A DNA stretch of 64,000 nt from Lachnospiraceae bacterium NC2008 (GCA_000687675.1 JHWS01000011.1:1-64000), one strand, 5' to 3'. Positions 17,614-26,141 are shown, numbered from the stretch's first letter. Numbers and translations are program-made. The notes: generated by a model from the letters alone, not told the origin.

Positions 17614-18534
17614 ATGAAGAAATCTGATTCAAAATATTCCCTCATGTTGCTGCTTACTGCAGCAATATGGGGATTTGCTTTTGTAGCACAGTCCGCAGGC
17701 GGAGACGCTATCGGACCTTTTTCTTTTAATTTCATAAGGAACTTAATCGGAGCTATTATACTGCTTCCTGTTATAGTTGTTTTAGATAAGCTTGGTTATG
17801 GTATTAAGCCAAGGAGTAAGGCTGAAAAGAAGAAACTCTGGATATCAGGAACATTAATAGGCTTCGTTCTTTTTCTTGCAACTAATCTCCAGCAAATGGG
17901 AATAACATATGGTAGAAGTGCAGGTAAGGCAGGCTTTATTACAGCTTGCTATCTTATTATGGTTCCACTTATTGGCATATTCCTTGGAAAGAAGACTAGT
18001 AAGCACATCTGGTTTGCAGTACTTCTAACTATGACAGGAATATATTTCTTAAGTGTAAATGGACCAGAAGGTATAGCCTGGCCAGATATACTACTTCTTC
18101 TCAGTGCCCTGTCATTTGCAGTACAGATTCTTATGGTTGATAGTTTCGTACAAGGAGTTGACCCTGTAAGACTTGCAACTCTGGAATTCTTAGTGTGCGG
18201 TATACTAACAGCTATACCAGCATTCTTATTCGAGACAGGAAGATGGGCAGGAGATAGTGGGGTATTCCTTGGGGCATTTGTCAATCCACAGGCATGGATA
18301 TCCATTTTATATGCAGGTATCTTTTCTTGCGGCGTAGCCTATACCCTTCAGATAGTTGGCCAGAAGAAAGTAGAGCCAACTCTGGCATCACTTCTTATGA
18401 GTTTTGAGTCAGTATTCTGCGTGCTGGGCGGCTGGCTTATCCTTGGCGAGCGTATGTCTATCCGCCAAATCATCGGCTGCGTTCTTGTATTTATAGCAAT
18501 ACTCCTAGCTCAGCTATGTGAGAAGAAAGCGTAG
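17614..18534 (+). CDS. DMT-superfamily transporter (EamA family)
   Basis: 306 residues with about ten membrane helices arranged as two EamA repeats (roughly 7-145 and 155-300). The first has AAIWGFAFVAQS with the following GPFSFNFIRN, and the second ends with SFESVFCVLGGWLILGE. Members export amino acids or other small metabolites. It begins 18 bases after the ABC ATPase stop, so it may be cotranscribed; no strong ribosome site was seen. It is the last core-type gene before the island. Confidence 0.88.
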   Translation: MKKSDSKYSLMLLLTAAIWGFAFVAQSAGGDAIGPFSFNFIRNLIGAIILLPVIVVLDKLGYGIKPRSKAEKKKLWISGTLIGFVLFLATNLQQMGITYGRSAGKAGFITACYLIMVPLIGIFLGKKTSKHIWFAVLLTMTGIYFLSVNGPEGIAWPDILLLLSALSFAVQILMVDSFVQGVDPVRLATLEFLVCGILTAIPAFLFETGRWAGDSGVFLGAFVNPQAWISILYAGIFSCGVAYTLQIVGQKKVEPTLASLLMSFESVFCVLGGWLILGERMSIRQIIGCVLVFIAILLAQLCEKKA

Positions 18535-18569
18535 GTGTAACATTTTTAATATTATCTATTCTCATATTT

Positions 18570-18597
18570 AGAGCACTTGAATAAAGTGCTCTTATTT
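18570..18597 (+). terminator. Terminator after the EamA transporter
   Basis: A 9-bp stem AGAGCACTT/AAGTGCTCT (18570-18578 and 18584-18592) with a 5-base loop, followed by TATTT. Confidence 0.75.
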
Positions 18598-18837
18598 GAT
18601 ATTATTCTATTATTCACGGAGTGGTCACTCCAAGATGCAGATTTTATCTACGGGTTTTCCCAGTAACTATTAAATAAGGTGTTTGAAGAAACTATCATAG
18701 TCTAGAATACTACCTGTAATAGATAATGAATCTTATTCTATTCTCTGTGCTATAATGTTCTTATATAGATTCTTTAGACATCGGCAAATTTATGAAATCA
18801 TACTATTCTTTCAAAGCGTAAGATTCTAAAAAGAATA
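18598..18837. other. Non-coding stretch at the left edge of the island
   Basis: No gene is visible. It contains a small perfect palindrome GGAGTGGTCACTCC near 18619 and an isolated TATAAT-like box near 18752. Translations in the frame of the following pseudogene hit stops, as expected for decayed 5' coding sequence. Confidence 0.4.
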
Positions 18838-19183
18838 TAGTGACTTTATAGAGATAATAAGAAAATATGAAGCACAAAATTCAGAGGAAGAATACAAAGA
18901 GGCGATTAAAGAATGTATACAAAAGGGCAGCTTAGTAGATTACCTAAGGAAAAAGGGAAGCGAGGTAATTAATATGCTAATGTCAGAATATGATTACAAT
19001 CTAGATATAGAAACTCAGCGTGAAGAAGCTGAAGAGATTGGCGTAGCTGTTGGTAAGAGAATTATGATATATCAGCTTGTTAATGAAGGAGAGATATCAC
19101 TTTCAAAAGGAGCAGATAAGCTCAATATATCTGAGGATGAATTAAAGAAGGAAATGGTTGAAAAAGGGTATACCTTCTCATAG
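18838..19183 (+). pseudogene. C-terminal remnant of an Rpn/PD-(D/E)XK family nuclease-transposase-like gene
   Basis: The frame encodes KEYSDFIEIIRKYEA followed by a helix-rich tail with YKEAIKECIQKGSLVDYLRKKG and ends GADKLNISEDELKKEMVEKGY, the usual C-terminal pattern of this family in Clostridia. An in-frame TAA lies at 18832-18834 and there is no N-terminal nuclease domain, so only about the last 115 residues survive. The internal ATG at 18974 gives a 69-residue frame but not a credible stand-alone protein. It marks the left boundary of the island. Confidence 0.65.
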
Positions 19184-19211
19184 CAGTATGCAATTATTGT
19201 AACAATAAAAA

Positions 19212-19256
19212 ATAGAGGTGTTTCACCAGTGTGTGGGTGAACACCTCTATTTTTCT
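19212..19256. terminator. Bidirectional terminator between the Rpn remnant and the HTH gene
   Basis: ATAGAGGTGTTTCACC pairs with GGTGAACACCTCTAT (15 bp, one bulged T; 19212-19227 and 19236-19250), followed by TTTTCTTTT. The right arm overlaps the stop codon of the minus-strand regulator. Confidence 0.85.
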
Positions 19257-19504
19257 TTTGTCAATTCTTCAAATGTAATATTGAAAATCTGACATAGCTT
19301 TTGTATTTCAATGTCTGTAACATATCTTTTTTGCGTTTCTATACGAGTAATAACATTTTTATCCATATCACAGCCAATTAATTGCAGCTTTTTAGACAAA
19401 TCTCTCTGGGATAAGCCATGTTTTTTACGGAGTTGTATAAGATTATCACTAATTAAATTTTTTTTGCCGGAGTCGGAACGTGGCTTAGGCATGTTGTTCT
19501 CCAT
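19247..19504 (-). CDS. Cro/CI-type helix-turn-helix regulator
   Basis: An 85-residue DNA-binding protein. A basic N-terminal arm (to about residue 18) precedes an HTH_3 domain: LIQLRKKHGLSQRDLSKKL, then the recognition region KNVITRIETQKRYVTDIEIQKL. It is transcribed divergently from the SPFH-TIR pair, and candidate operators lie in the 192-base gap between them. Repression of both directions is the simplest model, by inference. Its lysines are mainly AAA rather than the AAG preferred in the core genes nearby. Confidence 0.85.
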   Translation of the reverse strand: MENNMPKPRSDSGKKNLISDNLIQLRKKHGLSQRDLSKKLQLIGCDMDKNVITRIETQKRYVTDIEIQKLCQIFNITFEELTKEK

Positions 19505-19558
19505 TCATAAAAAATACAAATTCAATAGAAATGACAACTAAATATAAATCATTTTTGC

Positions 19559-19598
19559 ATTCTAATCGGTTGTAAAAGTGAGACAAAAGTGATAAAAT
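19559..19598. promoter_or_regulatory. Overlapping divergent promoters of the island regulator and SPFH-TIR operon
   Basis: Plus strand: TTGTAA 19570-19575, 17-base spacer, TAAAAT 19593-19598. Minus strand: TTGTCT (complement of 19581-19586), 16-base spacer, TAGAAT (complement of 19559-19564). The two overlap face to face, so occupancy of one would hinder the other. Confidence 0.5.
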
Positions 19599-19611
19599 TT
19601 ACATGCTCAAG

Positions 19612-19646
19612 CTGTAAAATTCACAGATATTTGTGCAAATTACACA
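19612..19646. promoter_or_regulatory. Pair of 15-bp imperfect palindromes, candidate operators
   Basis: CTGTAAAATTCACAG at 19612-19626 and TGTGCAAATTACACA at 19632-19646 are each near-symmetric, with centres 20 bases apart (about two helical turns). They lie just downstream of the predicted plus-strand start site, a position suited to repression by the adjacent HTH protein. Confidence 0.45.
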
Positions 19647-19696
19647 TAAATGAATAATTTAGACTAAATTGGGAACAAAATAGGAGGATTAATTAA

Positions 19697-21142
19697 ATGG
19701 CTCTTTCGGAACTTGTCAAATATGAAGGGGATAATTCAACTTTTATATGGAAATATCCTAGCGAAGATTTTAACTGTATGACCGAACTAGTAGTACATGA
19801 AAGCCAAGAGGCTATTTTTTTTGCTAATGGTCAGGCGGCAGATACTTTTGGACCAGGAAGATACAAACTTGAATCTAAAAATATACCTATACTAACAAAC
19901 CTGATAAATATTGTAACAGGTGTTAGTGTTTTTCACTGTGAAATATATTTTATAAATAAAACTGTTCAGATGTCTGTCAAATGGGGCACTGATTCCAAAG
20001 TGAGATTTGTTGAACCAACATTAGGGGTTCCAGTCGAAATTGGCGCTTCGGGTGAAATGAATTTGGCTATATCTGATGGACGAAAATTGCTAATCAAACT
20101 TGTTGGAACAATGAATGGAGTGTCTTGGGGGGATAATGATAATAATTTTACAAAATCTCTTCAAAATTCTTTTAAGCCGTTGATTTCTACTACCGTTAAA
20201 TCTAATCTTTCAGCTGCAATAAAAGAAAGAAATATTGATATTTTAGAAGTAGATGAACATCTTAACGAACTTTCAGAAACGTTAAAGTCAAAGATTTTAC
20301 CCGGATTTGAAGAATACGGATTAACAATCCCGCAATTTTTCTTGTCTAATATTGTTCTTCCAGAGGAAGACTCAAATTTTAAAAAATTAAGAGAATTACA
20401 TACGGTATCTTTACAAAAAAGGATGGTCCAGGCTGAAGCTGAAATTAAAACAACCCAGGCTGAGAGTAAAGCCTCATATATGACAGCTGAGGCTAGGGCG
20501 GAGGCAGCAATAACAGCTGCTAAAAGAGAAGCTATTCTTGAAGCACAGACAACAGAGACAGAGATAGCGAAGAGAGAGGCAGAAAGAAAAGTGATTCAGG
20601 CTCAAGGGGAAGCAGGCGCTGCTAAGGTTACAGGATTTGCTGAAGCTGAGGTTATGAGAGAAAAGGGTTACAACCAAAAGGATGTATTACAGGCAGAAGT
20701 ACAAAAGGCATATGCTGAGGGTATCGGAAATATGGGACCTTCAATTTCAGGAGGTGGCGGTGGCTCCGTTGTTGGAGACATGATAGGCCTTGGTGTTGGT
20801 ATGACAGCAATGGGGGCTATAGCTCCACAGGTCGGTGAAATGATGAAAGGAATGAATCCTAATCCAAATGGTGATAAGCAAGCTAATGCTAATTCGGGAC
20901 AGACTACATGTCCTAAATGCGGTAGCACACTTCCAGCAAATGCTAAGTTCTGTCTTGAATGTGGAAGTAAAGTTCAAGAAATTGCTTCTGATGAGGTTGT
21001 ATGTCCTCATTGTGGTAACAAAACCAAAAAAGGAAAGTTTTGCTCTGAATGTGGTCAGCTTTTAGTAAATAAGTGTCCAAAATGTGGCACGGAAGTACCT
21101 TCGGGAGCAAAATTCTGCCTTGAATGTGGTTCGAAGTTATAA
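19697..21142 (+). CDS. SPFH-domain (stomatin/prohibitin-like) protein with three C-terminal zinc ribbons
   Basis: 481 residues. About 20-235 resemble the SPFH/band-7 fold of the COG4260 (YdjI-like, 'virion core protein') group. About 236-335 are an Ala/Glu/Lys-rich coiled coil (repeats such as AEARAEAAITAAKREA) that drives ring or filament assembly in SPFH proteins. About 350-385 are Gly/Met-rich, possibly membrane-associating. About 405-480 hold three double-Cys zinc ribbons (CPKCG..CLECG, CPHCG..CSECG, CPKCG..CLECG). There is no signal peptide. AGGAGG lies upstream. The TIR gene follows 33 bases later and also carries a zinc ribbon, suggesting a paired complex (inference). Confidence 0.85.
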   Translation: MALSELVKYEGDNSTFIWKYPSEDFNCMTELVVHESQEAIFFANGQAADTFGPGRYKLESKNIPILTNLINIVTGVSVFHCEIYFINKTVQMSVKWGTDSKVRFVEPTLGVPVEIGASGEMNLAISDGRKLLIKLVGTMNGVSWGDNDNNFTKSLQNSFKPLISTTVKSNLSAAIKERNIDILEVDEHLNELSETLKSKILPGFEEYGLTIPQFFLSNIVLPEEDSNFKKLRELHTVSLQKRMVQAEAEIKTTQAESKASYMTAEARAEAAITAAKREAILEAQTTETEIAKREAERKVIQAQGEAGAAKVTGFAEAEVMREKGYNQKDVLQAEVQKAYAEGIGNMGPSISGGGGGSVVGDMIGLGVGMTAMGAIAPQVGEMMKGMNPNPNGDKQANANSGQTTCPKCGSTLPANAKFCLECGSKVQEIASDEVVCPHCGNKTKKGKFCSECGQLLVNKCPKCGTEVPSGAKFCLECGSKL

Positions 21143-21175
21143 CTATAAAAGAAATAAATTTTGAGGTGAAAATCA

Positions 21176-23752
21176 ATGGCTATATTTAAATGTAAAATGT
21201 GTGGCGGTGATTTAGAAGTAACTGAAGGGAAGTCAATATGCACATGTGAATATTGTGGTTCGAAACAGACACTTCCTAAATTAGATACTGATAAAAAATC
21301 TAATCTATATGATAGAGCTAATCATTTTAGAAGAAATAACGATTTTGATAAGGCTATAGGAATCTATGAACAGATACTTAATGAAGATAACACGGATGCA
21401 GAAGCATACTGGTCATTAGTTCTTTGTAGGTATGGTATAGAGTATGTTGAAGACACACTTTCTAATAGACGTATTCCTACAGTGAATCGCGCACAATATA
21501 CATCAATTTATGCGGATGAAGACTATAAATCTGCAATTAATTATGCTTCTGATGAGCAGAAAATTATCTATGAGCAGGAAGCAAAAGCTATAGACGAAAT
21601 TCAAAAGGGGATTTTAGCAATATCAGAAAAAGAAGAACCATTTGATGTCTTCATTTGCTATAAAGAAACTGATGAAAATGGACGTAGAACACAAGATTCT
21701 GTTCTTGCTAATGATTTGTACCATCAGCTTACACAGGAAGGTTTTAAGGTATTCTTTTCTAGAATAACGCTTGAGGATAAATTAGGGCAGGAATATGAAC
21801 CGTATATTTTTGCTGCTTTAAATTCTGCAAAGGTTATGGTTGTACTTGGAACCAAACAAGAATACTTTAATGCAGTATGGGTAAAAAATGAATGGTCAAG
21901 ATTCCTTGCTCTTATTCGAAGTGGAGCACAAAAGACTCTTGTTCCTGCATATAAGGACATGGATCCGTATGACTTACCGGAAGACTTTTCTCATCTTCAG
22001 GCACAAGACATGTCAAAACTTGGCTTTATGCAGGATTTGATTAGAGGCATAAAAAAGGTAATTGGTTCAGAAAAAGCAACAGAAAAAGAAACTATAGTTG
22101 TTCAGCAGGGAACAACCACTGGAAATGTTGAGGCCCTCCTAAAAAGAGGCTACATGGCTCTTGAAGATGGAGCGTGGGATGAAGCTGATAGGTTTTTCGA
22201 AGAAGCTTTAAATTATAATCCTGAGGATGCAGTTTGCTATAAGGGTAAACTATTAGCAAAATATAAGGTTAAAGATTTAAAATCTTTTGTTGATGTATTT
22301 GCAGATAAATACAAAAATGTGATACCTTTGAAAACTATGGCATGTGAGGAAAACTATGAGCATATTGATAAAATAGTAAAAAAATATGGCAATGTTGTAA
22401 ATAGGCAGTCAATACTACCTTTATATTATTTTAATAAAGAGGTTAAGGTATTTACTGAGGAAAGGAAAAAGCAAAAAAATATTGCATTAGAAGCTTTAGG
22501 AGAGGAAAGGTTTTTTACTAGAGCACATCAATATGCTACAGGAGATTTAAAATCAGAATTTGATAATGCATATTCATACTTTGTTGAACTTTTGGATAAT
22601 AGAATTAATAAGGCGCTTAAGGACGACGCGGATATTATTTCAAAAACAAAGGAAAGATATAATTCATTTTTAAATGAAACTGATTGTAAAGTAGAAGAAC
22701 TTTTTAGAAAACAAAAAAAGAAAGAAAAGAAGATTGCTATAATAGTAGCGACTGTCGCGATATGCATTGTTCTTGCATTTGGCTTCTACTATATTGTATT
22801 ACCTCAAATAGAATACAGAGATAATTGTAGAAAATATGAGACAGCCTGCAATATGATAGACAATGGGGAATATGATTCAGCTATAAGGAAGTTTAGAGAA
22901 CTTAATGGCTTTAAGGAATCAGAAGATATGATAAATAAGGCTAATTATTTAAAAGCATGCGAACTTTTAGAAAACAAAGAGTATGATAAGGCTATTGAGA
23001 TTTTTACGAATCTTCAGCAAAATGAAAAATATGAAGATGCTAAAGAAATGAAAAAAGAAGCGCTTTACCAAAAAGCTGGGGATTTACTTGATAAATCACA
23101 ATACAGTGATGCAAAGAGTATATATATAAAATTAGGTAACTATAAAGAGACAAAAGATAAAATATTTGAATGCAATGTTGGCGAGATAAAAAATGTAAAT
23201 GTTGGAGAATATGTAGATTTCGGCAATTATAATAAATCAACAAGGTGGTATGTTCTGAAAAAAGATGAAACAGGAATTTTGGTTATTAGCGTACAGGCAA
23301 TAGATAATGGTGCATTTGATGAAGAAGGAAACAATGTTTGGAAAGATTCAACAATACGCGAATGGCTTAATGGAGAATATTTAAATGAAGCTTTTTCTGA
23401 TAAAGAAAGAAAAATGATTCGAAAAACCACAGTTTCTAATTCTTTTACTAATGAAAATGGAAATGTAATAGAATTGGAAGATACTGAGGATTATATTTTC
23501 TTATTAAGTGAGCAGGAGTTTAGGGATTGTTTTACGTTTGGCGGAAGAATATGTGCGCCTTCTAATTATCTAAAAGAAAAAAGCCCAACTATAAATGATG
23601 ATACAACTGCTGTCCAATGGTGGCTGCGTTCACAAGGAGGGGATTCTACATTAGCTTCAGCTGTTGACGAAAGTGGACATATAGATGATATGGGCATAAG
23701 TGTTAAATTTAAAATTGGGGTTAGACCAGTCATGTGGATTAATTATGATTAA
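21176..23752 (+). CDS. Membrane-spanning TIR-domain protein: zinc ribbon / TIR / helical / TM / TPR / DUF6273-like
   Basis: 858 residues. Zinc ribbon at 6-27 (CKMCG...CEYCG). Helical/TPR-like segment about 40-140. TIR domain about 153-295, beginning EPFDVFICYKETD, with GFKVFFSR and W235-V-K-N-E239, where Glu239 aligns with the catalytic Glu of NAD-cleaving TIR domains. Helical region with a TPR to about 515. One membrane helix about 519-545 after RKQKKKEKK, so TIR is inside. TPR-like repeats outside, about 550-665. DUF6273-like domain 677-858 with WWLRS and a closing VRPVMWI. Cotranscribed with the SPFH gene. A receptor-like NADase is inference. Lysines are mostly AAA, unlike the AAG-rich core genes. 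Confidence 0.85.
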   Translation: MAIFKCKMCGGDLEVTEGKSICTCEYCGSKQTLPKLDTDKKSNLYDRANHFRRNNDFDKAIGIYEQILNEDNTDAEAYWSLVLCRYGIEYVEDTLSNRRIPTVNRAQYTSIYADEDYKSAINYASDEQKIIYEQEAKAIDEIQKGILAISEKEEPFDVFICYKETDENGRRTQDSVLANDLYHQLTQEGFKVFFSRITLEDKLGQEYEPYIFAALNSAKVMVVLGTKQEYFNAVWVKNEWSRFLALIRSGAQKTLVPAYKDMDPYDLPEDFSHLQAQDMSKLGFMQDLIRGIKKVIGSEKATEKETIVVQQGTTTGNVEALLKRGYMALEDGAWDEADRFFEEALNYNPEDAVCYKGKLLAKYKVKDLKSFVDVFADKYKNVIPLKTMACEENYEHIDKIVKKYGNVVNRQSILPLYYFNKEVKVFTEERKKQKNIALEALGEERFFTRAHQYATGDLKSEFDNAYSYFVELLDNRINKALKDDADIISKTKERYNSFLNETDCKVEELFRKQKKKEKKIAIIVATVAICIVLAFGFYYIVLPQIEYRDNCRKYETACNMIDNGEYDSAIRKFRELNGFKESEDMINKANYLKACELLENKEYDKAIEIFTNLQQNEKYEDAKEMKKEALYQKAGDLLDKSQYSDAKSIYIKLGNYKETKDKIFECNVGEIKNVNVGEYVDFGNYNKSTRWYVLKKDETGILVISVQAIDNGAFDEEGNNVWKDSTIREWLNGEYLNEAFSDKERKMIRKTTVSNSFTNENGNVIELEDTEDYIFLLSEQEFRDCFTFGGRICAPSNYLKEKSPTINDDTTAVQWWLRSQGGDSTLASAVDESGHIDDMGISVKFKIGVRPVMWINYD

Positions 23753-23771
23753 AAATATGTAATGTATTAAA

Positions 23772-23818
23772 AAAGCAGGCTATAAGATTCCGTAGAAGGT
23801 TTTGGTTAGCCTGCTTTA
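23772..23818 (+). terminator. Probable terminator of the SPFH-TIR operon
   Basis: An 11-bp stem AAAGCAGGCTA/TAGCCTGCTTT with a 24-base loop; the T-run is only three bases, so efficiency is uncertain. Confidence 0.5.
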
Positions 23819-24262
23819 AATTACAAATCTAAACAAAAGTTTGAAATAGCTTGGCTATCTGAGAAACAGGTAAATATGTTTAAAAGTGATTTTAAGCTCG
23901 TCGCAGATTTCTTTGTAAAGAGCAGGATAAATCCTAACTATATGCCTACAGACAAGACTGAGATTAAACATATTGAAGAAGTGTTAAAACTTCTTTCGGT
24001 AGTCACTGGTGATAAGAGATATGAAGATGTGATTATAAGTTCTAAGGTTAAGGAGGTTCATAATATGTGCGAGGTTGCAGATCGTTTATGGAATGGTGGT
24101 AAGGCCGAGGGCGTTATTGAAGGAAAGGCTGAAGCTTACTATTCCCTTGTTCAGGATGGAGATATATCAGTAGAAAAGGCAGCGGAAAAGCTTGAGATAT
24201 CTGTAGAGGAATTCGAAAAAAGAATGGAAAATGCTGGATATAAGATTCCTGAGATGGTTTAA
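23816..24262 (+). pseudogene. 5'-truncated Rpn/PD-(D/E)XK family gene
   Basis: The frame is open from 23816, after an in-frame TAG, and reads FEIAWLSEKQVNMFKSDFKLVADFFVK, then HIEEVLKLLSVVTGDKRYEDV, a Met-Cys-Glu-Val motif, a KAEG-rich hinge and the terminal pattern EKAAEKLEISVEEFEKRMENAGY. These are the middle and C-terminal parts of the family; the N-terminal nuclease part is absent. An ATG at 23876 could give a 128-residue protein, so a residual product is possible. It marks the right boundary of the island and is a different paralogue from the left remnant. Confidence 0.65.
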
Positions 24263-24280
24263 TATTATAATTCTAAAGAT

Positions 24281-24309
24281 AAAAAAGTGTCGACTAGGAC
24301 ACTTTTTTG
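24281..24309 (+). terminator. Terminator at the right edge of the island
   Basis: A perfect 11-bp stem AAAAAAGTGTC/GACACTTTTTT with a 6-base loop and a built-in T-run. It is symmetric enough to work in both directions. Confidence 0.88.
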
Positions 24310-24375
24310 AATTATAATGATAATGTTGCACAAAATGTGCGTACTAGAATATCTTGCTAAAGGCGGGAGACTAAC

Positions 24376-25254
24376 ATGATTAAAAGTATGACAGGCTTCG
24401 GTAGAAGCGAAGTTGAAGATGGTAAGAGAAGAGTTACCGTTGAAATTAAAGCTGTTAACCACAGATATCTTGATGCAAGTATCAAGATGCCTAAGAAACT
24501 TAATTTCTTTGAATCTGCCATAAGAACACTTCTTAAGGAATATATTCAAAGAGGTAAGGTTGATATATTTATAGCGTTTGAAGATTTCTCAGAAGACAAT
24601 ATAGTTATTAAGTATAACCATAACGTAGCTGAGGAATATCTTAAGTATCTTCGCCAGATGAAAGAAGAGTTTGGTCTTGAAGATGATATAAGAGTTTCTA
24701 CTTTATCCAGATATCCAGAAGTATTTACTATGGATGAAGATAATATAGATGAAGAAGAAATTTGGAAAGCGCTTGAGAAGGCTCTTAGAGGAGCACTTGA
24801 AGCATTTGTTGATACAAGAATCAAAGAGGGTGAAAACCTTAAGAATGATCTTGTTTCTAAGCTTAATGGACTTCTTGACTGCGTAGCATTTATAGAAGAA
24901 AGATCACCACAGATTATCGAAACATATAAGCAGAAACTTGAAGGCAGAGTTAGAGATATGGTTGCTGATGTGAATATTGATGATTCACGTATTATTCAGG
25001 AAGTAACTATCTTTGCTGACAAGGTATGTGTAGATGAAGAGATAGTAAGACTTAAGAGTCATATCTCATCTGCAAAGGATGAACTTGTTAAAGGTGGTAG
25101 CGTAGGCCGTAAGCTTGACTTTATAGCTCAGGAGATGAACCGTGAAGCTAACACTATCCTTTCTAAGACAAGTGACCTTGAGATATCTAATCGTGGTATA
25201 GAACTTAAGACTGAGATAGAAAAAGTCAGAGAGCAGATACAGAATATTGAGTAA
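24376..25254 (+). CDS. yicC: YicC-family endoribonuclease
   Basis: 292 residues with the family's N-terminal signature IKSMTGFGRSE and the C-terminal EMNREANTILSKTSDLEIS, which supplies conserved acidic residues. Members cut RNA and affect stress survival. It opens the conserved yicC-remA-gmk-rpoZ order of Firmicutes, and its end overlaps remA by 8 bases. Confidence 0.94.
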   Translation: MIKSMTGFGRSEVEDGKRRVTVEIKAVNHRYLDASIKMPKKLNFFESAIRTLLKEYIQRGKVDIFIAFEDFSEDNIVIKYNHNVAEEYLKYLRQMKEEFGLEDDIRVSTLSRYPEVFTMDEDNIDEEEIWKALEKALRGALEAFVDTRIKEGENLKNDLVSKLNGLLDCVAFIEERSPQIIETYKQKLEGRVRDMVADVNIDDSRIIQEVTIFADKVCVDEEIVRLKSHISSAKDELVKGGSVGRKLDFIAQEMNREANTILSKTSDLEISNRGIELKTEIEKVREQIQNIE

Positions 25255-25501
25255 GTTAATTCATGTAGGCTTTGGCAATGTTGTCAATGCTGATAAGATT
25301 ATATCAATAGTTAGTCCTGAATCAGCACCGATTAAACGTATGGTTCAAAGAGCTAAAGAAGACGGCTCTGCAATCGATGCGACTCAGGGAAGAAAGACCA
25401 AGTCGGTTATAGCTATGGAGAATGGACAGGTTGTTTTATCAGCCCTGCTTCCAGAAACTATAGTGGGAAGAACACAGGGCCAACCTGACGATGAGGGATG
25501 A
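25247..25501 (+). CDS. remA: Extracellular matrix/metabolism regulator RemA (DUF370)
   Basis: An 84-residue DNA-binding protein that forms ring oligomers in the family and in Bacillus activates matrix and osmolyte genes. The start is TTG at 25247, chosen because it gives the family N-terminus (I-x-V-GFGN) and no ATG is available. PESAPIKR and DATQGRKTKSV are recognisable. It overlaps yicC upstream and abuts gmk downstream, so translation is coupled. Confidence 0.92.
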   Translation: MSKLIHVGFGNVVNADKIISIVSPESAPIKRMVQRAKEDGSAIDATQGRKTKSVIAMENGQVVLSALLPETIVGRTQGQPDDEG

Positions 25502-25506
25502 TGCTT

Positions 25507-26139
25507 ATGGAACGTGAAGGAATATTAGTTGTAATATCAGGCTTTGCAGGAGTAGGCAAGGGCACTATAGTTAAGGGCCTTATTGCTGGATATGATAATT
25601 ATGCATTATCAGTATCTATGACTACCAGACAGCCTCGTGAAGGTGAAGTAGAAGGCCAGTCATACTTCTTTGTAACAAAAGAAGAATTCGAGAAGAAGAT
25701 AGAAGAGAACGGCCTTATAGAGCATGCCTGCTACGTAGGAAACTACTATGGAACACCTAGAGCATATGTTGAAGATATGCTTGCCAAGGGTAAAGATGTT
25801 ATTCTTGAGATAGAGATTCAGGGTGCCAGAAATATTAAAAAGCAGTACCCAGATGCAGTTCTTATATTTGTTTGTCCGCCAAGTGCTACAGAACTTAAGA
25901 ACAGACTTGTTGGAAGAGGAACTGAGACACCTGACGTAGTTGAAAAGCGTATGAGAAGAGCTGTTGAAGAATCAGAAGGCATCTTCGAATATGATTATAT
26001 AGTTGTTAATGATGAAGTTGACAAAGCAATTGCAGTCACTCATAACATTATAGAAACTATGCACAGTGCTCCTAAGAGAAATAGAGCATTTGTTACTAGC
26101 ATACAAAATGAATTAGAGGATATAGCGAAAGGAGAATAA
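25507..26139 (+). CDS. gmk: Guanylate kinase
   Basis: Phosphorylates GMP to GDP. The P-loop reads SGFAGVGKGT, where most members have SGPSGVGKGT; the GMP-binding TTRQPREGEVEGQSYFF is normal. The ATG at 25507 is chosen because GAGGG (25493-25497) is 9 bases upstream; ATGs at 25498 and 25501 are alternatives that would overlap the remA stop. The 210-residue length fits. rpoZ follows after two bases. Confidence 0.94.
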   Translation: MEREGILVVISGFAGVGKGTIVKGLIAGYDNYALSVSMTTRQPREGEVEGQSYFFVTKEEFEKKIEENGLIEHACYVGNYYGTPRAYVEDMLAKGKDVILEIEIQGARNIKKQYPDAVLIFVCPPSATELKNRLVGRGTETPDVVEKRMRRAVEESEGIFEYDYIVVNDEVDKAIAVTHNIIETMHSAPKRNRAFVTSIQNELEDIAKGE

Positions 26140-26141
26140 TT

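Noticed and set aside
18974-19183. Stand-alone 69-residue gene
   Set aside because: The frame continues upstream with family-like sequence and ends at a stop; it is better explained as a decayed larger gene.
20906-21142. Possible recent duplication from the three zinc ribbons
   Set aside because: The three units differ at many DNA positions; repeated zinc ribbons are common and need no recent event.
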